A stretch of 64,000 nucleotides of DNA. Origin: an uncultured Nonlabens sp. (lineage in GTDB: Bacteria; Bacteroidota; Bacteroidia; Flavobacteriales; Flavobacteriaceae). The first letter of the stretch is position 1, and each line of letters begins with the position of its first letter. The translations under genes were made by a program, and so were the position numbers. The notes below the pieces were generated by a model. It was not told where the DNA came from, searched no databases, and was given only the letters and a program-made list of their open reading frames with translations. The stretch lies in assembly GCF_947495285.1 (NCBI RefSeq), contig NZ_CANLXZ010000016.1, positions 1 to 64,000 of the forward strand. Direction: 5' to 3'. This document shows, piece after piece, positions 43,629-53,285 of this stretch.

Positions 43629-45128
43629 ATGTCGTTAAAGTCACTCGGTGCAAAAGTTTTTGCTGCCATCATCGATAGAAAAACTAAAAGTTGGGCTTCT
43701 AGACCGGTAGCCTATCAGGAAAAAGTGTTTCATAATTTAATTAAGACTGCTGGTAATACCGCTTTCGCGAAAGCGCACTCCTTTTCCAACATAAAAACAC
43801 ATAAAGACTTTGTATCACAAGTACCAGTGCGTGATTATGAAGAATTAAGACCCTTTGTAGATAGAGTAGTAGCTGGTGAGAGTGATATCTTATGGCCAGG
43901 AAAACCCCTTTATTTTGCTAAAACGTCGGGAACTACAAGCGGTGCAAAATATATTCCGATTACCAAAGAGTCGATGCCCGAGCACATAAAAGCAGCTCGT
44001 AATGCGATTTTGAGTTATGTTCATGAAACTGGAAAAGCACAATTTGTAGACGGTAAGATGATTTTCCTACAGGGAAGTCCAGAGATGAAATCTAAAAACG
44101 GAATTCAACTAGGTAGATTAAGTGGAATCGTTGCTCATTACGTACCTAATTATTTACAAAAGAACAGGTTGCCTTCTATGAAAACCAACTGTATAGAAGA
44201 CTGGGAAACTAAGGTAGAAGCAGTTATTGATGAGACTCTACCAGAAAATATGAGCGTTATTTCTGGAATTCCTAGTTGGGTACAGATGTATTTTGAACGC
44301 ATCGTGCAACGCACTGGTAAGAAAGTGGGTGAGGTATTTCCAGATTTTAGTCTATTCATTTATGGTGGTGTTAATTTTGAACCTTACAGAGCAAAATTTG
44401 ATCAACTTATAGGTCGTAAAGTAGATAGTATAGAGTTTTTTCCTGCTAGTGAAGGTTTTTTTGCCTATCAAGATAAACAAGATGAAAAAGGAATGCTTTT
44501 GCTTCTAGATGCAGGTATATTCTATGAATTTATACCAGCAGATCAGTTTCATGATAAAAATGTACCTAGATTAACCATAGGCGGGGTAGAAACAGGCGTT
44601 AATTATGTCATGATCATTTCTACTACGGCAGGTTTATGGGCCTATAACATAGGTGATACCATAGCTTTTACAAATACAAGTCCGTATCGAGTAATAGTTA
44701 CAGGTCGTATAAAACATTACATAAGCGCTAGTGGAGAACATGTTATAGGTAAAGAAGTAGAAGAGGCTATGAAAGCAGCCTCAAATCAATTGAGTATTGT
44801 TATCAATGAATTTACTGTCGCACCACAATTAAGCCCAGCAAATAATGAATTGCCATATCATGAGTGGTTTGTAGAATTAGGTGATGCTACAAATGTAGAT
44901 CTTCATAAACTGGCACAAGTACTTGATATTCAAATGAGAGAACAAAACTCTTATTATGACGATTTAATTACCGGTAAGATTCTACAGCCATTAATTATCA
45001 CTCCAGTACCAGAAAATGGTTTTAAAGAATACATGAAAACCATAGGTAAATTAGGCGGTCAGAATAAATTACCACGTCTTTCTAACGATCGTAAAATCGC
45101 TGAGGTACTGGAGAATATAATAGGTTAA
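43629..45128 (+). CDS. GH3 family adenylate-forming protein
   Basis: A 499-residue GH3 domain protein, the family of plant acyl-amino-acid synthetases that also occurs in Bacteroidetes with unknown substrates. YFAKTSGTTSGAKYIPITKESM (about 95-116) is the ATP-phosphate loop; FFPASEGFFAYQ and YNIGDTIAFTNTSPYRVIVTGRIKHYISASGEHV follow. TAFAKAHSFSN is palindrome-encoded where family members often have AFGKDH. Starts on the stop codon of the M23 gene, so likely one operon. Confidence 0.88.
   Translation: MSLKSLGAKVFAAIIDRKTKSWASRPVAYQEKVFHNLIKTAGNTAFAKAHSFSNIKTHKDFVSQVPVRDYEELRPFVDRVVAGESDILWPGKPLYFAKTSGTTSGAKYIPITKESMPEHIKAARNAILSYVHETGKAQFVDGKMIFLQGSPEMKSKNGIQLGRLSGIVAHYVPNYLQKNRLPSMKTNCIEDWETKVEAVIDETLPENMSVISGIPSWVQMYFERIVQRTGKKVGEVFPDFSLFIYGGVNFEPYRAKFDQLIGRKVDSIEFFPASEGFFAYQDKQDEKGMLLLLDAGIFYEFIPADQFHDKNVPRLTIGGVETGVNYVMIISTTAGLWAYNIGDTIAFTNTSPYRVIVTGRIKHYISASGEHVIGKEVEEAMKAASNQLSIVINEFTVAPQLSPANNELPYHEWFVELGDATNVDLHKLAQVLDIQMREQNSYYDDLITGKILQPLIITPVPENGFKEYMKTIGKLGGQNKLPRLSNDRKIAEVLENIIG
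43760..43775. repeat. Iterated palindrome, exact copy
   Basis: CGCTTTCGCGAAAGCG inside the GH3 gene, AFAKA frame. Confidence 0.95.
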
Positions 45129-45264
45129 TAAAAGCTACTATCTGTAAAGTAATTTCCAGCAGACGGTCGTTTGATAAGTAACGCAGGTATTAAATAAACT
45201 TTAATTCCTTCTGTCATCTCTTAAAACAGTCTGCCAGGACTGAAAACTACATAGTTAATAATAG

Positions 45265-45272
45265 TATCTTTG
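45265..45272 (+). promoter_or_regulatory. -7 promoter box for the DUF6909 gene
   Basis: TATCTTTG, 16 nt before the ATG at 45289. Confidence 0.45.
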
Positions 45273-45288
45273 CTACGAAATAAAACAT

Positions 45289-47040
45289 ATGCCAATAATT
45301 AACGTAGAACCACGTACCAGAGCTCAAGAAAGTACTAACGCCATAGAGCGCATTTATATCACAATGCGACATCTATTTAATAGAGGCTTTTATAAACCTA
45401 TGGGTGTAAGTGGTGAATCGTTAAGAGAATCTCTTCTTACATTAAGACCAGAAATTTATGGCTCCATTGCCGAAGAGAAGATAGAACTAAGCGGTTTATT
45501 ATACGTAATGGATAGATTACCAGTAGGTATAGAAGAATGTACTTACATCAATCTGACTAGTGATGAAGGTTATGAGGGTTCTCATTTTAAAGCTATTATT
45601 CCTTCTAAGAGACGTCGCAATTGCTATCGCATAGATCGCGAGCAAATGAATATAGAGGTGACTCGTGGACGTTCTGAAATCTATGATATTCTTACGCACC
45701 TTACATTTTTAATGATCGAGTCTCACAAGATCATGAAACAAGTCATGGTAGGTGATAATGGTAATACATCTAGAGACTGGAAATGCTTAGAAAACGCTAT
45801 TTCAAAGAAAAAATTAACTCAAGAAGAGAAAGAAGTTGCTATCACTCACGTTGCAAACATTTTAGGTAGAACCTTTGACGAGGTAAAATCAGTGTATCCA
45901 GATTTTGCTACTAAAGAAAATCCTAACCGTTTCTTAAGCGTTATTTATCACCTAGGTAGACTAGCAAAACAAGAAATCTTAGACGAAGAAAAAAGATTAG
46001 TAACCTTTTCTCCTGTTCTAAGAGAACGATTAGGCCACCATATTCATGGCGATAGATGGGCATACCGTATTAAAGAACACCTAGTAGAACAAGGGATTTT
46101 TGATAGACCGTTGCATATTATTAGTGCAAATCTACATAGTGTTATGAACTCGCTTTATGGACCTAAGGCACTTGCTGCTCAAATGGCCAAAAAGAGTCGC
46201 ATGGAAATCTTTGCAGACTTGAGTAACGATAGCGGTAAGAAAAACCGTGACCTTATCAAGAAGCATGCACTAGCAAATGGTATGACAGAGCTTAAAGATG
46301 CGAGCGGTACTAATATCGATGTTCAAATTTTTGATCTAGCAGCCTGTGATTTTGATAACATAGGTTTTTGCGATGCACGCTTTCGCAATAGCGAGACTGA
46401 AACAAAACCAGTTCTTATCGTAATGGATTATGCCTTTGGCGAGCAAGCATATGAAACGATGGATGAGTTACTTAAACCATTTAAAGATGACCAGGGTAAA
46501 ACACACCAGATGAATATGCACTCCATTAATGTAATGGGTAAAGCAGGTATTCTAGAAGGTGATAAGGGTGATATCATGGTGCCAGATGCTCACGTATTTG
46601 AAGGTACTGCAGATAATTATCCGTTTAAGAACCGACTGTCTAAAAAAGATCTAGAATGTGAGGATATTAAAGTAGTAACCGGTTCTATGGTTACCGTTTT
46701 AGGAACATCGTTACAAAATAAAGACCTTTTAGAATTTTTTTATAATTCTAGTTGGAGAGTAATAGGTCTAGAAATGGAAGGCGCACACTACCAAAAAGCC
46801 ATACAGGCAGCATCTAGAGTAAGACGCAGCATACGCAAAAAGGTAAACGTGAGATATGCCTATTATGCGAGTGATAACCCATTAAAAACAGGACATACAC
46901 TGGCCAGTGGTGGACTAGGTTTAATAGGTGTAAAACCAGTATATGTGATTACTGAAAAAATTCTTGAGCAAATCATGGAAAATAGTATCAAAGTAGAAGA
47001 AGTAGAAGAGCAAGAAATAGATCAATTAGAAGATCTATAA
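45289..47040 (+). CDS. DUF6909 family protein with nucleoside-phosphorylase-like C-terminus
   Basis: A 583-residue soluble protein. The N-terminal half (MPIINVEPRTRAQESTNAIERIYITMRH...) is helical and not enzymatic by any motif I know. The C-terminal half has phosphorylase-like elements: VLIVMDYAFGEQAYETMDELL, VTGSMVTVLGTSLQNKD and GLEMEGAHYQKAI (E-M-E-x-A as in PNP/AMP nucleosidase folds). Older annotations call such proteins AMP nucleosidase; I keep DUF6909 because the length and N-terminus differ from Amn. CDARFRNSE matches a decayed palindrome. Confidence 0.7.
   Translation: MPIINVEPRTRAQESTNAIERIYITMRHLFNRGFYKPMGVSGESLRESLLTLRPEIYGSIAEEKIELSGLLYVMDRLPVGIEECTYINLTSDEGYEGSHFKAIIPSKRRRNCYRIDREQMNIEVTRGRSEIYDILTHLTFLMIESHKIMKQVMVGDNGNTSRDWKCLENAISKKKLTQEEKEVAITHVANILGRTFDEVKSVYPDFATKENPNRFLSVIYHLGRLAKQEILDEEKRLVTFSPVLRERLGHHIHGDRWAYRIKEHLVEQGIFDRPLHIISANLHSVMNSLYGPKALAAQMAKKSRMEIFADLSNDSGKKNRDLIKKHALANGMTELKDASGTNIDVQIFDLAACDFDNIGFCDARFRNSETETKPVLIVMDYAFGEQAYETMDELLKPFKDDQGKTHQMNMHSINVMGKAGILEGDKGDIMVPDAHVFEGTADNYPFKNRLSKKDLECEDIKVVTGSMVTVLGTSLQNKDLLEFFYNSSWRVIGLEMEGAHYQKAIQAASRVRRSIRKKVNVRYAYYASDNPLKTGHTLASGGLGLIGVKPVYVITEKILEQIMENSIKVEEVEEQEIDQLEDL
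46378..46393. repeat. Iterated palindrome, decayed copy (two mismatches)
   Basis: CGCTTTCGCAATAGCG in the DUF6909 gene, RFRES-like frame (RFRNS). It lies in a 4.5 kb gap between exact copies. Confidence 0.55.
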
Positions 47041-47083
47041 ACTTACTTTAAACATCGCGCCTTTATAATTGCTATACTTCAAT

Positions 47084-47091
47084 TATATTTG
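47084..47091 (+). promoter_or_regulatory. -7 promoter box for the polysaccharide cluster
   Basis: TATATTTG, 22 nt before ATG 47114; a TTTA 18 nt upstream is a possible -33 element. It probably drives the Wzz-like/rmlC genes. Confidence 0.5.
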
Positions 47092-47113
47092 AAAACTATA
47101 CAATACAAAATTC

Positions 47114-48154
47114 ATGGATAACCAGCCTATTAATAACCAAGAACAAGAAGTAGATCTAGTACCAGTATTTGTCTGGATAAGCAACGGTTTTAAAAACCTA
47201 TTCAATGCTATAGGAGGTTTTTTTAAAGGGTTAGGGCATTTTTTAATATTGTTTTTAATCTTTATTAAAAACAATATTATTCTGTTAGGTATTCTATTTG
47301 TTTTAGGAGCTGGATTAGGTAATTATCTAAGTAGACAATCTAAAAAGAATTTTACGGCTCAATTGAGAGTACAACCTAATTTTAAAAGTGCTGGGCAGCT
47401 TATTTCTAATGTAGAATATTACAACTCTTTAATAGAAGAAGAGGATTTTACAACTTTAGGAGAAGAATTAAATCTTACTATAGATGAGGCCAGTACGCTA
47501 GTTAGTTTTGAAATCACTGCAGACTATAACGATACCGAGCTTCTTGAAGAGTACGATTACATGGCACGTAGTGCAGACACTATCGCACTAGAGAATTATA
47601 CCTTTGAAGGCTTTAAACTAGCCAAAAGAGATATCGATTATCAATTTTATAAAATAGAGATAGCCGCCAAATCTAAAACAGCTCTAGAAAAAGCAGCCGT
47701 ACCAGCCATAGAGGTGGAGGATAATCCATTAATAAAAGCACAAAGAATCGCTGGTCGCGAGACTACTGCCTTTAATATCTCAAAAATGGAATATCAATTA
47801 ACAGAGATAGATTCTCTAATAAGTGCTTATCAAATAGCGATTAAAGATAAAGAATCTAGCCTGTCTAGAGGTACTAATGTATTTGTAAATGGAGAGAATA
47901 AGTCAGCGACGTTTAAGAATTTATTTACTGAAAAAGCTGAAATTCTTATTAGTCTTGAAACAGAAAGAGAGAAGAAATACGGTTATGAAAATACAGTAAA
48001 CCTCGTTTCTTATTTTATTAAAAAAGGGGTTATTGTAAATAAGCACTTTACAGTAACTTTTGCCTTTGTTTTCTTTGGTTTGGGTCTTTTAATAGCATTA
48101 ATACCATTAGTACTTAAATTTCTTAATGCTTATCAAAAAGAACATACTTCGTGA
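47114..48154 (+). CDS. Wzz-like chain-length determinant membrane protein
   Basis: A 346-residue protein with a membrane helix near residue 55 (FIKNNIILLGILFVLGAGLGNYL), a large periplasmic coiled helical segment (about 75-310) and a second helix at the C-terminus (FTVTFAFVFFGLGLLIALIPLVL). This two-helix layout is that of polysaccharide co-polymerases (Wzz). It is first in the surface-glycan cluster and overlaps rmlC by 4 nt (GTGA). The cytosolic BY-kinase domain is absent. Confidence 0.75.
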   Translation: MDNQPINNQEQEVDLVPVFVWISNGFKNLFNAIGGFFKGLGHFLILFLIFIKNNIILLGILFVLGAGLGNYLSRQSKKNFTAQLRVQPNFKSAGQLISNVEYYNSLIEEEDFTTLGEELNLTIDEASTLVSFEITADYNDTELLEEYDYMARSADTIALENYTFEGFKLAKRDIDYQFYKIEIAAKSKTALEKAAVPAIEVEDNPLIKAQRIAGRETTAFNISKMEYQLTEIDSLISAYQIAIKDKESSLSRGTNVFVNGENKSATFKNLFTEKAEILISLETEREKKYGYENTVNLVSYFIKKGVIVNKHFTVTFAFVFFGLGLLIALIPLVLKFLNAYQKEHTS

Positions 48155-48687
48155 ATATAATTGATACACCATTATTAGACTGTAAAATTATAGAACCTGC
48201 CGTTTTTCCAGATGCTCGTGGTAAGTTCTGTATTGCTTTTGATAGTTTCGCTTTCGCGAAAGCGTTACCCAATCAGAAACCTTTCATTACCATAAACGAG
48301 AGCACCTCTACTTATGGAGTTCTTAGAGGTTTACATTTGCAAAAAGGAGATGCTGCACAAGCAAAATTAGTGCGTTGTATACATGGTAAAATACTAGATG
48401 TTGCAGTAGATTTTAGACCAGAATCTCCTACTTATTTAAAGCATTTTTCCATTGAACTCACAGGAGAAAATAATAAGCAATTGTTAGTTCCTAGAGGTTT
48501 TCTTCATGGTTTTTCTGTACTGTCAGAAACTGCTATCGTAAATTATCAGATAGATAATACGTACCAACCAGCAACGGAATATGGTATACGTTATGATGAT
48601 CCACAATTGAATATAGACTGGAAATTACCCAAAGAAGATATCATACTTTCTGAAAAGGATGAGAGACTAGGATTTATTACATCATAA
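48151..48687 (+). CDS. rmlC: dTDP-4-dehydrorhamnose 3,5-epimerase
   Basis: A 178-residue cupin epimerase of dTDP-L-rhamnose synthesis. GVLRGLHLQKGDAAQAKLVRCIHGKILDVAVD contains the catalytic His region, and PRGFLHGFSVLSE the second site. The GTG start overlaps the previous stop by 4 nt. The substrate-side segment FDSFAFAKALPNQKP holds a palindrome where relatives usually have a K-F-K-E-A helix. rmlA and rmlB are not in this window. Confidence 0.93.
   Translation: MNIIDTPLLDCKIIEPAVFPDARGKFCIAFDSFAFAKALPNQKPFITINESTSTYGVLRGLHLQKGDAAQAKLVRCIHGKILDVAVDFRPESPTYLKHFSIELTGENNKQLLVPRGFLHGFSVLSETAIVNYQIDNTYQPATEYGIRYDDPQLNIDWKLPKEDIILSEKDERLGFITS
48249..48264. repeat. Iterated palindrome, exact copy
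   Basis: CGCTTTCGCGAAAGCG inside rmlC, AFAKA frame. Confidence 0.95.
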
Positions 48688-48753
48688 ATTTAGACCATAC
48701 GTAGATTATATAGAAACACATGTTAATCTATAGGTTAATTTAAATTACATAGC

Positions 48754-49590
48754 TTGAAAAAAATTATCATTACAGGAGCAACAGGTATGCTGGGAACTGC
48801 TATCACAAATGCGTTGCAGGGACATGATTTGTACATTTATTCTAGTAAAGAATTAGATATTACCTGTAGTTTTAAATTAGATCAAATAGTAAAAAGCATA
48901 AAGCCAGATTATATTATTAATTGTGCGGCTTACACAACAGTAGATCTAGCAGAAACAGAAGAGGAAAAAGCTTTTAAAATTAATGCTCTCGCGGTTCAAA
49001 AAATGGCACAAGTGGCACATCAATATCATGCTACATTAATCCATTTTTCTACCGACTATGTATTTAATGGAACAGCAACACAGCCCTATTTACCGTTACA
49101 AGAAACAGATCCTATAAATGTTTATGGAGCTAGTAAACTGGCTGGTGAGAAATCCATCACGCAGGTTAATGGTAAACACTATATTTTTAGAATATCGTGG
49201 TTATATGCACCGCATGGAAAGAACTTCTTTAAATGGGTGGCTGGCACAGACATGAAAGAGCTCAAAATAGTAGATTCTCAGACAGGTTCTCCTACTAGCG
49301 CACTAGATGTATCTTCTTTTATAAAAAACCTCGTTAAAAATGATCCAGAGATTTATGGTGTTTATCATTTTACAAACCAAGGTGCGATGACTTGGTTTGA
49401 ATTTGCCGTTGCGATAAATAAAATACTCAATCTCGATAAAATCATTCATCCCGTAGTTGAATTTAAAACCACTGCAAAACGCCCTACTTATAGTGTTATG
49501 GACGGTAGCGATACCATCAAGGTTTTTAATTATAAAATTCCTACTGTTGAGGAAGGACTAGATGAGGTGGCACGCATTTACAATACATAA
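48754..49590 (+). CDS. rmlD: dTDP-4-dehydrorhamnose reductase
   Basis: A 278-residue SDR reductase, last step of dTDP-L-rhamnose synthesis. TTG start (48754) gives MKKIIITGATGMLGTAI with the G-x-x-G-x-x-G NADPH site; STDYVFNGTATQPY and YGASKLAGEK (Y-x-x-x-K) are catalytic. No ATG fits better. It is 66 nt from rmlC and 34 nt from gmd. Confidence 0.92.
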   Translation: MKKIIITGATGMLGTAITNALQGHDLYIYSSKELDITCSFKLDQIVKSIKPDYIINCAAYTTVDLAETEEEKAFKINALAVQKMAQVAHQYHATLIHFSTDYVFNGTATQPYLPLQETDPINVYGASKLAGEKSITQVNGKHYIFRISWLYAPHGKNFFKWVAGTDMKELKIVDSQTGSPTSALDVSSFIKNLVKNDPEIYGVYHFTNQGAMTWFEFAVAINKILNLDKIIHPVVEFKTTAKRPTYSVMDGSDTIKVFNYKIPTVEEGLDEVARIYNT

Positions 49591-49624
49591 GGAAACTGTA
49601 TTTTTACAACTTTACAATTAGAAT

Positions 49625-50752
49625 ATGTCTGAGAATAATCATAAAGTAGCATTAATAACTGGTGTAACCGGTCAGGATGGTGCTTACTTAAGCGAGTTTT
49701 TATTAAAAAAAGGATATGAAGTGCACGGTATAAAGCGTCGTGCATCATCTTTTAATACAGATCGTATTGATCATTTATATCAAGATCCACATGAGACTGA
49801 TGTAAAGTTTAAATTGCATTATGGAGATCTTACCGATACGACTAACTTAACCAGAATCATCAAAGAAACACAACCAGACGAGATCTATAACCTTGCGGCT
49901 ATGTCACACGTTCAGGTTTCTTTTGAAATGCCAGAATACACCGCAAATGCCGACGGAATAGGTGCATTACGTATTCTAGAATCGGTACGATTATTAGGCA
50001 TGGAAAAGAAAACCAAAGTCTATCAAGCCTCTACGTCAGAGCTGTATGGTAAGGTTCAAGAAATTCCACAATCAGAAACGACACCGTTCTATCCACGTAG
50101 TCCTTATGCAGTAGCAAAAATGTATGCCTATTGGGCAACTGTAAATTATCGTGAGGCTTACGGTATGTTTGCTTGTAACGGTATTCTTTTTAACCATGAA
50201 TCTCCAGTACGTGGAGAGACATTTGTAACTAGAAAAATTACTCGTGCGACTTCTAAAATCGTAAAAGGACTTCAAGATAAATTGTATTTAGGAAATCTAG
50301 ATGCCAAACGTGATTGGGGACACGCTAAGGATTATGTACGCATGATGTGGATGATCTTGCAGCACGATCAACCAGAAGATTGGGTAATCGCTACCGGTAC
50401 TACAACCAGTGTGCGTGATTTTGTACGCATGTCTTTTCAATACATAGGTATTGAATTAGAATTTACTGGAGTAGGTGTGAACGAAAAAGGAACAATTAAA
50501 TCCTGCTCAAATCCAGACTATCAACTAGAGATAGGTAGAGAAGTAGTAGCGGTAGATCCACGATATTTCCGACCTACAGAGGTAGATTTATTGATAGGAG
50601 ATCCTTCTAAGGCCAAAGAAAAACTAGGCTGGGTTCCAGAAATCGCACTTCAAGAATTAGTGAATGAAATGATGGAAAGTGATTTACACCTTATGTCCAG
50701 AGAAGAGTATTTAAAAAGTGGCGGATACCGCATTAATAATTACTTTGAATAA
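49625..50752 (+). CDS. gmd: GDP-mannose 4,6-dehydratase
   Basis: A 375-residue extended [43 protein letters not shown] is the Gmd N-terminal signature; [15 protein letters not shown] and [10 protein letters not shown] hold the catalytic residues; [12 protein letters not shown]-like text ends it. Converts GDP-D-mannose to GDP-4-keto-6-deoxymannose, which fcl downstream turns into GDP-L-fucose. Confidence 0.97.
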   Translation: MSENNHKVALITGVTGQDGAYLSEFLLKKGYEVHGIKRRASSFNTDRIDHLYQDPHETDVKFKLHYGDLTDTTNLTRIIKETQPDEIYNLAAMSHVQVSFEMPEYTANADGIGALRILESVRLLGMEKKTKVYQASTSELYGKVQEIPQSETTPFYPRSPYAVAKMYAYWATVNYREAYGMFACNGILFNHESPVRGETFVTRKITRATSKIVKGLQDKLYLGNLDAKRDWGHAKDYVRMMWMILQHDQPEDWVIATGTTTSVRDFVRMSFQYIGIELEFTGVGVNEKGTIKSCSNPDYQLEIGREVVAVDPRYFRPTEVDLLIGDPSKAKEKLGWVPEIALQELVNEMMESDLHLMSREEYLKSGGYRINNYFE

Positions 50753-51062
50753 TAAAAATTACTCTTTATTCTCTGATGAAGATGGCCTAATAACATAACA
50801 CGTAAAAAAATGAAGTGAAGCGTAGGAGTAAGCAAAAATCGTTTTAGCACAGATATATTTATCATTCAAGGTTTTAGTTCTAAATTTTAATGATAAATAT
50901 ATCTAGAAACCTTCTTTTTGCGCCGAAGCAAACAAAATTTTTAGTGATAGGTTATTAAGCCTTGATTTTTTTGTTTCGTTTTTTTATCAAGAAAAAAATG
51001 AAAGGAAAGGTTTTAAAACGAATGATTTTAAACTTTGAGTTACTTAAAGATTGCAACAAAAA
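50753..51062. repeat. Intergenic region with a 16-bp inverted repeat
   Basis: AGATATATTTATCATT (50851-50866) is repeated inverted at 50889-50904 with a 22-nt loop. No gene is supported in the 310 bp between gmd and fcl. The dyad may be a transcript structure; no terminator T-run follows. Confidence 0.6.
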
Positions 51063-52106
51063 ATGAATAAAGATTCAAAAATATACATCGCTGGGCATCG
51101 TGGTCTTGTAGGAAGTGCCATTGTCACAGAGTTAAAAGAACTGGGTTACACTAATTTTATTCTACGCACTCACAAAGAACTAGATCTTACAAATCAACAA
51201 GCCACTGCCGATTTTTTCACTACTGAAAAGCCAGAATATGTATTTCTTGCTGCTGCGAGTGTAGGCGGAATAGTTGCAAACAACACGTACAGAGCAGACT
51301 TTATTTATAAAAACCTCATGATTCAGAATAACGTGATACATCACAGTTACTTGAATGGAGTGAAAAAGTTGTTGTTCTTAGGAAGCACCTGTATATATCC
51401 TAAAATGGCGCCACAACCCATGCCAGAAGATAGTTTGCTTACTGGGCCATTAGAATACACAAACGAGCCTTATGCGGTTGCCAAAATTGCTGGTATCAAG
51501 ATGTGCGAGAGTTATAACTTGCAATATGGCACCAATTTTATATCAGTAATGCCTACTAATTTATATGGACCTAATGATAATTTTGATCTTGAAAAATCTC
51601 ATGTTCTTCCTGCATTGATTAGAAAAATGCACCTAGGTAAATTGCTTATGGAAGGAAATGAGCAAGCTTTAATGGAGGATTTAGGTTGTGATAGTTACGC
51701 TTTCGCGAAAGCGGAATTACAAAAAAACGGTATCACAGAAAAAGGCATCGCACTATGGGGTACTGGTTCTCCTAAACGTGAATTCTTATGGTCGCATGAT
51801 ATGGCAAAAGCCTGCGTTTATCTTATGGAAAACAAAGATTTTACAGACGTAAAAGGAAACGATAAAGACATTAAAAACACACATCTTAACATAGGTACAG
51901 GAGAAGATATCGCTATCAAAGACCTCGCAGAGATGATCAAAACCACCGTAGGCTATCAAGGAAACCTCGATTGGGATGCTACAAAACCAGACGGTACTCC
52001 ACGCAAACTTACTGATGTTTCTAAATTACATGAATTAGGGTGGAAACACGAGATAGACCTTGAAAAAGGTGTGGAGATGATGTATGAGGCTTATTTAACT
52101 TATTAA
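51063..52106 (+). CDS. fcl: GDP-L-fucose synthase
   Basis: A 347-residue SDR epimerase/reductase. I start it at ATG 51063 ([21 protein letters not shown]); a TTG 12 nt upstream is less likely. [10 protein letters not shown] binds [23 protein letters not shown] and [10 protein letters not shown] hold the catalytic Ser/Tyr/Lys. An insertion near residues 195-235 relative to shorter Fcl proteins includes [12 protein letters not shown], which is palindrome-encoded. Completes GDP-fucose synthesis with gmd. Ends 4 nt inside the convergent GT4 gene. Confidence 0.95.
   Translation: MNKDSKIYIAGHRGLVGSAIVTELKELGYTNFILRTHKELDLTNQQATADFFTTEKPEYVFLAAASVGGIVANNTYRADFIYKNLMIQNNVIHHSYLNGVKKLLFLGSTCIYPKMAPQPMPEDSLLTGPLEYTNEPYAVAKIAGIKMCESYNLQYGTNFISVMPTNLYGPNDNFDLEKSHVLPALIRKMHLGKLLMEGNEQALMEDLGCDSYAFAKAELQKNGITEKGIALWGTGSPKREFLWSHDMAKACVYLMENKDFTDVKGNDKDIKNTHLNIGTGEDIAIKDLAEMIKTTVGYQGNLDWDATKPDGTPRKLTDVSKLHELGWKHEIDLEKGVEMMYEAYLTY
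51698..51713. repeat. Iterated palindrome, exact copy
   Basis: CGCTTTCGCGAAAGCG inside fcl, AFAKA frame, in a family-variable insertion. Confidence 0.95.
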
Positions 52107-53185
52107 GAATTAGTAATTAGATCTAAATATTCTTCGCCTATTTTTTCTAATGAAAAATCTTTGGCTCTATTGATGATTGCTTCTTTAGGGTACTTTTCTG
52201 GATTATTTAAGACTTTTAGAATAGCTGTTGCCATAGCTTGCGGATTTTTAACTTCGCACAATTCTCCAAGTTTAGACTTGTTAAGTATAAATTTAGGCCC
52301 ACCAGGGCAATTTGTGCTAACAACAGGTAATCCATGACTCATAGCTTCTACAATTACATTTCCAAATGCTTCAAATATGGAGCTAATCACAAATAGTTGC
52401 GCATTAGCATAAAATGGTTCCGGATTTTTTTGAAATTCTATAAAATCTACTTTTTCATTTAAATCTAGTTGTTTAACAAGTGTTTTTAGTGATTCTTTAT
52501 AAGAGCCTGAACCCAAAATTTTGAGTCTTATATCATAATTAGAAATCACAATTTTAAACGCTTTTATCAAAGTATGTTGATCTTTTTGTTGCTCTAAACG
52601 ACCCACGGTAATAATATATGGTCTTAAATCATTTTTAGGGTATACGGTTTTATTAGCTTGGTATATAGGGTTACCTATTACTTTTATTTCTTTTTTTTCT
52701 TTCTTTTTTAAAAATAGATTTATAGATTTTTTAGTATCATATGAATTTGCAATGATTATGTTACTATGATTAAAAGCCATTCTAAGTAAAAATGACAGTT
52801 TTTTAGGGTGCGTCTCTCCAGCTAATATACCTGCTTGTCTAACAATAAGTTTACTTTTACTAAATGATAACCGATGAATCATGCTTCCTAACATATTAGC
52901 CTCTAATACAGAAGTAATAAAAAAGTCAGGTTTCTCTACTTTTAATAATTTAAATAGAAAAAAAGGCATCAACAAAAACCGATATATTAAATTAATTTTT
53001 TTGTTTGTGCTAGGTTTTTTTTTGATTGAATGTTTAAGCTGAATTCTAGAATCCATTAATTCTTTATAAGTATCTCCATAAGCGTAAGTATAAATAACCT
53101 TATAATCTTGTGATACAAAATAGTTAGCTAAATGGACAAATACTTTCTCAGCACCACCTCCTTCTAAAGTGGGTACATAAAGCAA
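52103..53185 (-). CDS. Glycosyltransferase family 4
   Basis: A 360-residue GT-B transferase. [19 protein letters not shown] near the start, [24 protein letters not shown] (donor-domain start) and [28 protein letters not shown] (E-x(7)-E motif) identify it. The frame has no ATG near the expected N-terminus; TTG 53185 gives [11 protein letters not shown], and the in-frame upstream text would extend to VKKILLYVP without an ATG. It lies opposite to its neighbours. Acceptor sugar unknown. Confidence 0.9.
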   Translation of the reverse strand: MLYVPTLEGGGAEKVFVHLANYFVSQDYKVIYTYAYGDTYKELMDSRIQLKHSIKKKPSTNKKINLIYRFLLMPFFLFKLLKVEKPDFFITSVLEANMLGSMIHRLSFSKSKLIVRQAGILAGETHPKKLSFLLRMAFNHSNIIIANSYDTKKSINLFLKKKEKKEIKVIGNPIYQANKTVYPKNDLRPYIITVGRLEQQKDQHTLIKAFKIVISNYDIRLKILGSGSYKESLKTLVKQLDLNEKVDFIEFQKNPEPFYANAQLFVISSIFEAFGNVIVEAMSHGLPVVSTNCPGGPKFILNKSKLGELCEVKNPQAMATAILKVLNNPEKYPKEAIINRAKDFSLEKIGEEYLDLITNS

Positions 53186-53223
53186 TATTTTTTTAACAGT
53201 TTTGATAATACTCTTGTTTGAAG

Positions 53224-53231
53224 CAAAGATA
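53224..53231 (-). promoter_or_regulatory. -7 promoter box for the GT4 gene at 52103-53185
   Basis: TATCTTTG on the minus strand, 38 nt before the TTG start. Confidence 0.4.
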
Positions 53232-53285
53232 GAGTCTCATTAACTTATTTTTGTTCTAGATTTTAAAAAGTATACATAGTACATT

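Noticed and set aside
45129-45288. Small dyad (CAGTC...GACTG) before the DUF6909 gene as a riboswitch or terminator
   Set aside because: The stem is only 5-6 bp and no T-run or recognised aptamer motif follows.
45289-47040. Calling the DUF6909 gene AMP nucleosidase (amn)
   Set aside because: Length and N-terminus do not match Amn; only the phosphorylase-like C-terminal motifs are shared.
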